Assembly (NCBI GenBank): GCA_021850955.1
Contig: JAJZKH010000020.1
Span: 1 to 10,311, forward strand
Length of the DNA: 10,311 bases
Source: Microcaldota archaeon
GTDB lineage: Archaea > Micrarchaeota > Micrarchaeia > Micrarchaeales > CABMGC01
Reading direction: 5' to 3'
Positions 6,453-10,311 of this stretch are shown in pieces. The notes below the pieces were generated by a model. The model worked only from the letters and a program-made list of their open reading frames with translations. It ran no database searches and was not told the origin of the DNA. Each line of letters begins with the position of its first letter. Within the stretch, counting starts at the first letter, position 1. A program made the position numbers and the translations under genes.

Positions 6453-6531
6453 TAAATTAAATTTAGGTACTTAGAAGTTAATTTTTTCTAAATGTAGAAT
6501 CTATGTTTTTACAAATATTATTTTGTAATAG

Positions 6532-6606
6532 CGAGCATGACGGGATTTGAACCCGTAACCCTCTGGTCCGAAGCCAGATGCGCTATCCAAGTTACGCCAC
6601 ATGCCC
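6532..6606 (-). tRNA. tRNA-Arg, anticodon TCG
   Basis: The minus strand folds into a full cloverleaf. The acceptor GGGCATG pairs with CATGCTC (one G-U pair) and is followed by discriminator G. The D arm is GCGT/GCGC, with A14 and the G18-G19 pair. The anticodon arm is TCTGG/CCAGA with loop CTTCGGA, giving anticodon TCG (reads CGA, Arg). The T arm is ACGGG/CCCGT with loop TTCAAAT. The variable loop is 5 nt and A15-T48 can pair. CCA is not encoded and I see no intron. Its 3' end faces the mer locus. Confidence 0.95.
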
Positions 6607-6659
6607 AGAGTTACACATATGGTTATAATATTATTCATTATTATTACTTATTGAAGAGT

Positions 6660-7040
6660 TCATTGTTCTTTTTGGATAGGTTCAAGACCATGTTCTTGGT
6701 CTTTTATTAATTTTTCAAAATAAGTAGAGAAATCTTTTCTCTTTTTTTCATCAAGAGCATAAAACATCCAATTAGATAAATAATGTTTATTATATTCGCC
6801 ATTTACTACTTCTTCTACATCTGCCTCTGTTATTTCTTTCCAGGATTTATTAAACGCAATTTCAGATTCAGTCACCATAGCGTCTCTATCAAATTCACAG
6901 TAATTATGTAGATATTTATAAGTTTTCCAGGAATGATTAGAAGAAATTGCGGCTACTACTGCTGCTTTTTTCATAATCTCCATTTCTTCTTTAGAAAGTT
7001 TTTTCTTTGCAGCTATCCTTTTGACCTCAGCAATAAACAT
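6660..7040 (-). CDS. Hypothetical protein, 126 aa
   Basis: This is a soluble, mostly helical, highly charged protein. The N-terminus is basic (EVKRIAAKKKLSKEEMEIMKK), followed by a short Ala/Val-rich stretch (26-33) and an aromatic middle (HSWKTYKYLHNYCEF, 36-50). There is a single Cys (C48), and no CxxC motif, membrane segment or signal peptide. It is transcribed leftward; its stop is 53 bp upstream of the 5' end of the tRNA-Arg, so the two could share a transcript. TATACAATT occurs twice upstream (7041-7049 and 7071-7079), the outer copy being the likelier TATA region. The family is not recognised. The length and regular codon pattern support a real gene. Confidence 0.6.
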   Translation of the reverse strand: MFIAEVKRIAAKKKLSKEEMEIMKKAAVVAAISSNHSWKTYKYLHNYCEFDRDAMVTESEIAFNKSWKEITEADVEEVVNGEYNKHYLSNWMFYALDEKKRKDFSTYFEKLIKDQEHGLEPIQKEQ

Positions 7041-7223
7041 TATACAATTGTTAAATATTGCCCTTCCTGCTATACAATTACCCCAAACGCCCTAATATGT
7101 TTACATACGTTGAATTATTAAATACTATGCTACATTACTTGTCACTTTAATAAAAAATATAAGATTATTTTAAAAATAAAAAGTATTTTATAATTATAAG
7201 TCTTATATGTATAAAGTGATTAT
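7041..7223. promoter_or_regulatory. Divergent promoter region between the 126-aa gene and the SecB-like/polB operon
   Basis: The left part holds the repeated TATACAATT (7041-7049, 7071-7079) and a GC-rich string, CCCCAAACGCCC (7081-7092), resembling one at 516-528. The right part is extremely AT-rich, with a TATA-like stretch (ttttataattataag, 7186-7200) about 24-38 bp from the ATG at 7224. The bases AAGTGAT (about 7213-7219) can pair with the end of 16S rRNA and may act as a weak ribosome site. Confidence 0.4.
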
Positions 7224-7631
7224 ATGATAACAGGAATAGAAGTAAGCAAGGTAGAAGCTAAAAGAGAAACTCTTGATGCTATATCAAATATGAAGTTTAA
7301 TATTAACTTCGATGATGTTAATGTTAAATCAGATTCAATAAATGTAGGTTTTACTTTTGTTGCAATATACGAAGGTGGATCTTCAAATAAAGCATCTAAG
7401 GTAGGTGAACTTACAATTTCTGGAAAAGTTATAGCAAAAGAATCAAAGAAAGATTCTGATGAAATAGAAAATACATGGAAATCCAAAAAGACATTACCAT
7501 TAAAATTTGCAGAGGACGTTATAAATCTTGTAAACTTTGAATGTGGTTCAAGAGGTACATTGGTTGCATACTCAATGGGTTTTGCAGCTCCAATTCCTAT
7601 ATCAAGAGCAAAACTACAAGAATCTCAGTAA
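7224..7631 (+). CDS. SecB-like small protein (archaeal MJ0357-type pattern)
   Basis: This 135-residue soluble protein has alternating beta-strand patterns (FKFN-like 24-30, VGFTFVAIYE 41-50, GELTISGKVI 61-70). A helix of the form IxxxWKxKKxLP (81-92) and FAEDVINLVNF (95-105) follows, and the protein ends in FAAPIPISR (120-128). The order GxIxIxGxV, then W-x2-KK-x-LP, then a Pro-Ile-Pro end is what I remember of archaeal SecB-fold proteins such as MJ0357. These are thought to bind unfolded or exported proteins. The match is by pattern only. It lies 32 bp upstream of the polymerase gene on the same strand, so the two are probably cotranscribed. No functional link is obvious. Confidence 0.6.
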   Translation: MITGIEVSKVEAKRETLDAISNMKFNINFDDVNVKSDSINVGFTFVAIYEGGSSNKASKVGELTISGKVIAKESKKDSDEIENTWKSKKTLPLKFAEDVINLVNFECGSRGTLVAYSMGFAAPIPISRAKLQESQ

Positions 7632-7663
7632 TAACGCCATATAATTAAGAGAGGACGAAGCAC

Positions 7664-10072
7664 TTGGATTTAGAAGGAATTATCATAGATATTGATTATA
7701 TTGTTGTCTCAGAAAGAAGCGTTATACGTTTAACATTGAAATCTGATGAAAAAATATATACTCTTTTTGATAATTCCTTCTTACCTTATTTTTATATAAT
7801 ACCAAATAACGAACAAGTTAAGGAAGAATCTATTTTAAATTTTAAAGAGAATTATGAAGATAGATTAGTATATCCAGAAAAAGTAGAAAAAGTAAGTATA
7901 AAATTAAAAGGAATACTAATTACAGCTTATAAGGTCTATGTTAAAAATACTAGAGATGTATCTCGTTTAAGCGAAGTTTTATCTGAATTTGGAAAAAGAT
8001 ATGAGTATGATATTTTATTTTGGAAAAGATATTTGATAGATAAAAATATCATACCTTTATCAGGAGTAAAAATATCATGTGAAGAAAATGAAAAATTACT
8101 ATATATTAAAAAAATAGAAAATTCTCAAACTTCTAATAAATCATTAAAATATTTATGTTTTGATATAGAAACTTATAATCCCCTAGGAGTTCCAAGACCA
8201 GAAATTGATCCAGCTATAATGATAAGTTACTCAGATGGGATAAATAAGGAGGTTATAACTACAAAACCAATTAATAAAAAATTTGTTAAAACATTTCCAA
8301 AAGAAAAAGAAATGATCAATTACTTCACCAACTTAATAAAAGAAAATGATTACGATTTTATAGTAGGTTATAACTCTTCAAATTTTGATATTCCTTATTT
8401 GATTAAACGCTCAGCCGTTACAAAAGCATCATTCAATATCAGTAGATATGATGATGTACCTAAACAGGAACACCATGGATTATTAGAGGCAATAAAAATT
8501 CCAGGCAGATCAAATATTGATGTTTATAACGTTGCGAAGTTTGTTTCTGTGGTTGGAGCCTCTGAAAAATTAATTAGAGCAAATAGATTTACGCTGAGTG
8601 AGATATATGCAGCAGTGACTGGAGATACCAAAAAAATGGTAGATAGATTAAACATATGGCAGATTTGGGACGGGCCCAAAGAAGGAATAGAAAACCTCGC
8701 CGATTATTCCCTTGCAGATTCATTAGCTTTAGAAGAGTTATATAAATTTTTTATACCTCTAGAGATAGAGCTTTCGAAAGTTTCTGGAAGTACTATAGCT
8801 GAGACATGCATCTCTACAACTGGCCAGTTAGTTGAGTATATATTAATGAGATATGCTCATGAAAATAATGAACTTATACCTAACAAACCTACAGATAGAG
8901 AGATAGTATGGAGAAATAGCAATCCAATAGAGGGAGCATTTGTAAAAACTCCAGAAGCTGGAATATATGATAATATAATTGTTTTTGATTTTAGAGGATT
9001 GTATCCATCTATAATCATAGCCCATAATATAGACCCTTCATGTCTTACAAAAGATAAAACATCAGATGTATATGAATCACCAACAAAGGCATTGTTTTTG
9101 AAAACGCCTATTGGCATAATACCAAAAGTTCTTAAAATTTTGATTGAACAAAGATCTGAAGTTAAAAAAGCATACAAGAAAGATCCAGATAATAAATCAC
9201 TTGGGGCGCGTTCAACAGCTTTAAAGATACTTGCAAATTCTTTTTATGGATATTTAGGCTATGCAAGATCACGTTGGTACTCCCGTGAATCTGCAGAAAG
9301 TGTTACGGCTTTTGGAAGAGAGTACATTAAAAAAACAATGGAATCTGCAGAAAAACATGGCTTTAAGGTTCTCTACGCAGATACAGATAGCATTTTCCTC
9401 CAGATAGGTAATAAAACAAAGGAAGACGCCCTAGCTTTTCAAAAAGATGTAAATGAATCACTCCCAGAATCTATGGAATTGGAGTTAGAGGATTTTTACA
9501 AAAGAGGAGTTTTTGTTGGCAAACGTGGTGAATCTTCAAAAGGAGCTAAGAAAAAATATGCGATGCTTTCTGAATCAGGCAGGATAAAAATAAAGGGTTT
9601 TGAACTTGTCCGCAGGGATTGGTCAGTTGTTTCAAGAAATACTCAAAAGCAAGTTTTAGAAACGATTCTTCATTCAGGAAGCAAAGAAAATGCAATTGCT
9701 ATAGTTAAAGACGTTATTAAAAATCTTAGAGAAGGTACAGTTCCTATAAAAGATCTTGTAATTCAGACTCAATTAAGAAAAAAAATAGATAATTATGACT
9801 CAATGTCACCTGAATTAGCAGCAGTTAAAAAGGCAATTTCAAGAGGCCAAAAACAAAAAAGCGATATGGAAAGCGCAACGATAAGTTATGTAATAACTAG
9901 GAATGGCTCTACAATTTCAGAAAAGGCAGAGTTGGAGGAGTTTGCTGAAAATTATGATCCAGAGTATTACATAAATCATCAAATAATACCAGCAACACTT
10001 AAAATTTTAAAAGAATTAGGTGTAAATGAAGATGAATTAAAGGGTCTCGGTTCACAAAAAAAATTGATGTAA
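7664..10072 (+). CDS. polB: Family B DNA polymerase with 3'-5' exonuclease
   Basis: This 802-residue replicative polymerase has all catalytic motifs. Exo I is FDIET (D167, E169), Exo II YNSSNFD (N240, D242) and Exo III YSLAD (Y348, D352). Motif A is DFRGLYPS (D442), motif B KILANSFYG (K521, N525, Y528) and motif C YADTDS (D573, D575). The KKKY thumb motif is at 629-632. The N-terminal part keeps the shape of the archaeal uracil-sensing pocket (LPYFY at 40-44, EYDILFWKRYLID at 114-126). There is no intein. Motif A has Gly445 where Ser is usual. The C-terminus (GLGSQKKLM) has no clear PCNA-interacting box. The start is a TTG at 7664 with a GAGAGG stretch about 9 bp upstream; this start keeps the N-terminal strand IIIDIDYI aligned with known archaeal enzymes. 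It follows the SecB-like gene by 32 bp. Confidence 0.95.
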   Translation: MDLEGIIIDIDYIVVSERSVIRLTLKSDEKIYTLFDNSFLPYFYIIPNNEQVKEESILNFKENYEDRLVYPEKVEKVSIKLKGILITAYKVYVKNTRDVSRLSEVLSEFGKRYEYDILFWKRYLIDKNIIPLSGVKISCEENEKLLYIKKIENSQTSNKSLKYLCFDIETYNPLGVPRPEIDPAIMISYSDGINKEVITTKPINKKFVKTFPKEKEMINYFTNLIKENDYDFIVGYNSSNFDIPYLIKRSAVTKASFNISRYDDVPKQEHHGLLEAIKIPGRSNIDVYNVAKFVSVVGASEKLIRANRFTLSEIYAAVTGDTKKMVDRLNIWQIWDGPKEGIENLADYSLADSLALEELYKFFIPLEIELSKVSGSTIAETCISTTGQLVEYILMRYAHENNELIPNKPTDREIVWRNSNPIEGAFVKTPEAGIYDNIIVFDFRGLYPSIIIAHNIDPSCLTKDKTSDVYESPTKALFLKTPIGIIPKVLKILIEQRSEVKKAYKKDPDNKSLGARSTALKILANSFYGYLGYARSRWYSRESAESVTAFGREYIKKTMESAEKHGFKVLYADTDSIFLQIGNKTKEDALAFQKDVNESLPESMELELEDFYKRGVFVGKRGESSKGAKKKYAMLSESGRIKIKGFELVRRDWSVVSRNTQKQVLETILHSGSKENAIAIVKDVIKNLREGTVPIKDLVIQTQLRKKIDNYDSMSPELAAVKKAISRGQKQKSDMESATISYVITRNGSTISEKAELEEFAENYDPEYYINHQIIPATLKILKELGVNEDELKGLGSQKKLM

Positions 10073-10080
10073 GTGCTTAA

Positions 10081-10311
10081 ATGCAACAAAAAATTGATAC
10101 TGATTCTTTAAATAAAAATAGACAATTAAGTACATTCAAAGTTTTTGATACTCGTTTAAGAAAGGCATTTAGATTTAAACAAATACCTGATTTATCAAGT
10201 TCTTATAACTCAGAGAACTGTTATCATACAAATTCCATGACTTATTATAATAGGACAAAAAGAGATTTTGAAGGAGTAAGTTTGAATATGAATAAATCTG
10301 ATAAACTTCTT
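10081..10311 (+). CDS. Hypothetical protein, 5' part (cut by the right edge)
   Basis: An ATG 8 bp after the polymerase stop opens a frame of 77 codons that stays open to the window end. It begins MQQKIDTDSLNKNRQLSTFK and is rich in Asn, Lys, Ser and Tyr, with one Cys and no membrane segment so far. The short spacing and common strand suggest it is the third gene of the polymerase operon. No family can be named from the visible part. No strong ribosome site is seen, but the polymerase end (ttgatgtaagtg) lies close enough for coupled translation. Confidence 0.55.
   Translation, partial: MQQKIDTDSLNKNRQLSTFKVFDTRLRKAFRFKQIPDLSSSYNSENCYHTNSMTYYNRTKRDFEGVSLNMNKSDKLL

Larger units (their letters stand above)
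4662..6459 (+). repeat. 1798-bp direct repeat, copy 2
   Basis: This is the second copy of the unit 2758-4555, in the same orientation. Its left end is fused to the inverted merA filler. Its right end continues into single-copy DNA, 73 bp before the tRNA-Arg gene. The right flank (cgtaaattaaattt) is probably the original flank of the unduplicated locus. Confidence 0.95.

Noticed and set aside
2758..6459. Composite transposon or IS-mediated origin of the duplication
   Set aside because: There is no transposase, terminal inverted repeat or target duplication; the junctions are 7-nt microhomologies with an inverted filler.
6532..6606. Search for a direct repeat of the tRNA 3' end (attachment site) elsewhere in the window
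   Set aside because: I saw no second copy of the T-arm/acceptor sequence; a faint TTTTAAACCCAC near 500 is too short and mismatched.
8857..9177. Minus-strand open frame of 106 codons inside polB
   Set aside because: It lies opposite motif A of the polymerase, whose codons are constrained; it is a chance frame.
7664..10072. Intein in polB
   Set aside because: Motifs A, B and C are uninterrupted and the length (802 aa) is normal for an intein-free enzyme.
1..10311. CRISPR array or other regularly spaced repeats
   Set aside because: No short repeat with regular spacing is visible; the only large repeat is the mer duplication.

Overview
The window looks like chromosomal DNA from an AT-rich archaeon. 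It carries a family B replicative DNA polymerase with archaeal features. Several starts are leaderless, with TATA-like boxes about 25-30 bp upstream. A mercuric reductase is paired with an ArsR-type regulator, as in archaeal mer loci, rather than with a bacterial MerR. A membrane-bound protein has a cytoplasmic C2H2 zinc finger, and a small protein resembles archaeal SecB-like chaperones. The lineage cannot be fixed by eye; an acid-site DPANN/ARMAN-like or Thermoplasmatales-like archaeon is a guess.

Layout. Bases 1-410 (minus strand) hold the start of an unknown gene that is frameshifted near 214-218 and runs off the left edge. Bases 411-778 hold no convincing gene. From 2940 down to 779 runs a four-gene minus-strand operon: an ArsR-type repressor, a C2H2-finger/membrane/thioredoxin fusion, a small membrane protein with two vicinal Cys pairs, and a second membrane-anchored thioredoxin-like protein. 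It is divergent from merA (3079-4518, plus). A palindrome lies over the regulator start.

The 3' 183 nt of the regulator, the divergent promoter region, merA and its T-rich tail (2758-4555, 1798 bp) are then repeated in tandem at 4662-6459. The copies look identical. They are separated by 106 bp that is an inverted piece of merA itself (120 bp with the shared ends, matching 3175-3294). Both junctions have 7-nt microhomology. The second regulator copy is cut to 62 codons.

Right of the repeat are a minus-strand tRNA-Arg(TCG), whose 3' end faces the mer locus, and an unknown 126-aa gene. A plus-strand run follows: a SecB-like protein, DNA polymerase B, and a gene cut by the right edge.

How the parts may work together (inference). 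The regulator senses Hg(II) and releases both divergent promoters. The exported thioredoxin-like CxxC proteins and the Cys-pair membrane protein would bind or import mercury, or keep thiols reduced. MerA, with redox Cys46/Cys51 and C-terminal Cys477/Cys478, reduces Hg(II) to Hg(0). The duplication doubles merA and its promoter, a plausible dosage adaptation, but an amplification or assembly artefact is not excluded. The strongest candidates for new biology are the Cys-rich membrane trio and the duplication with its inverted filler.
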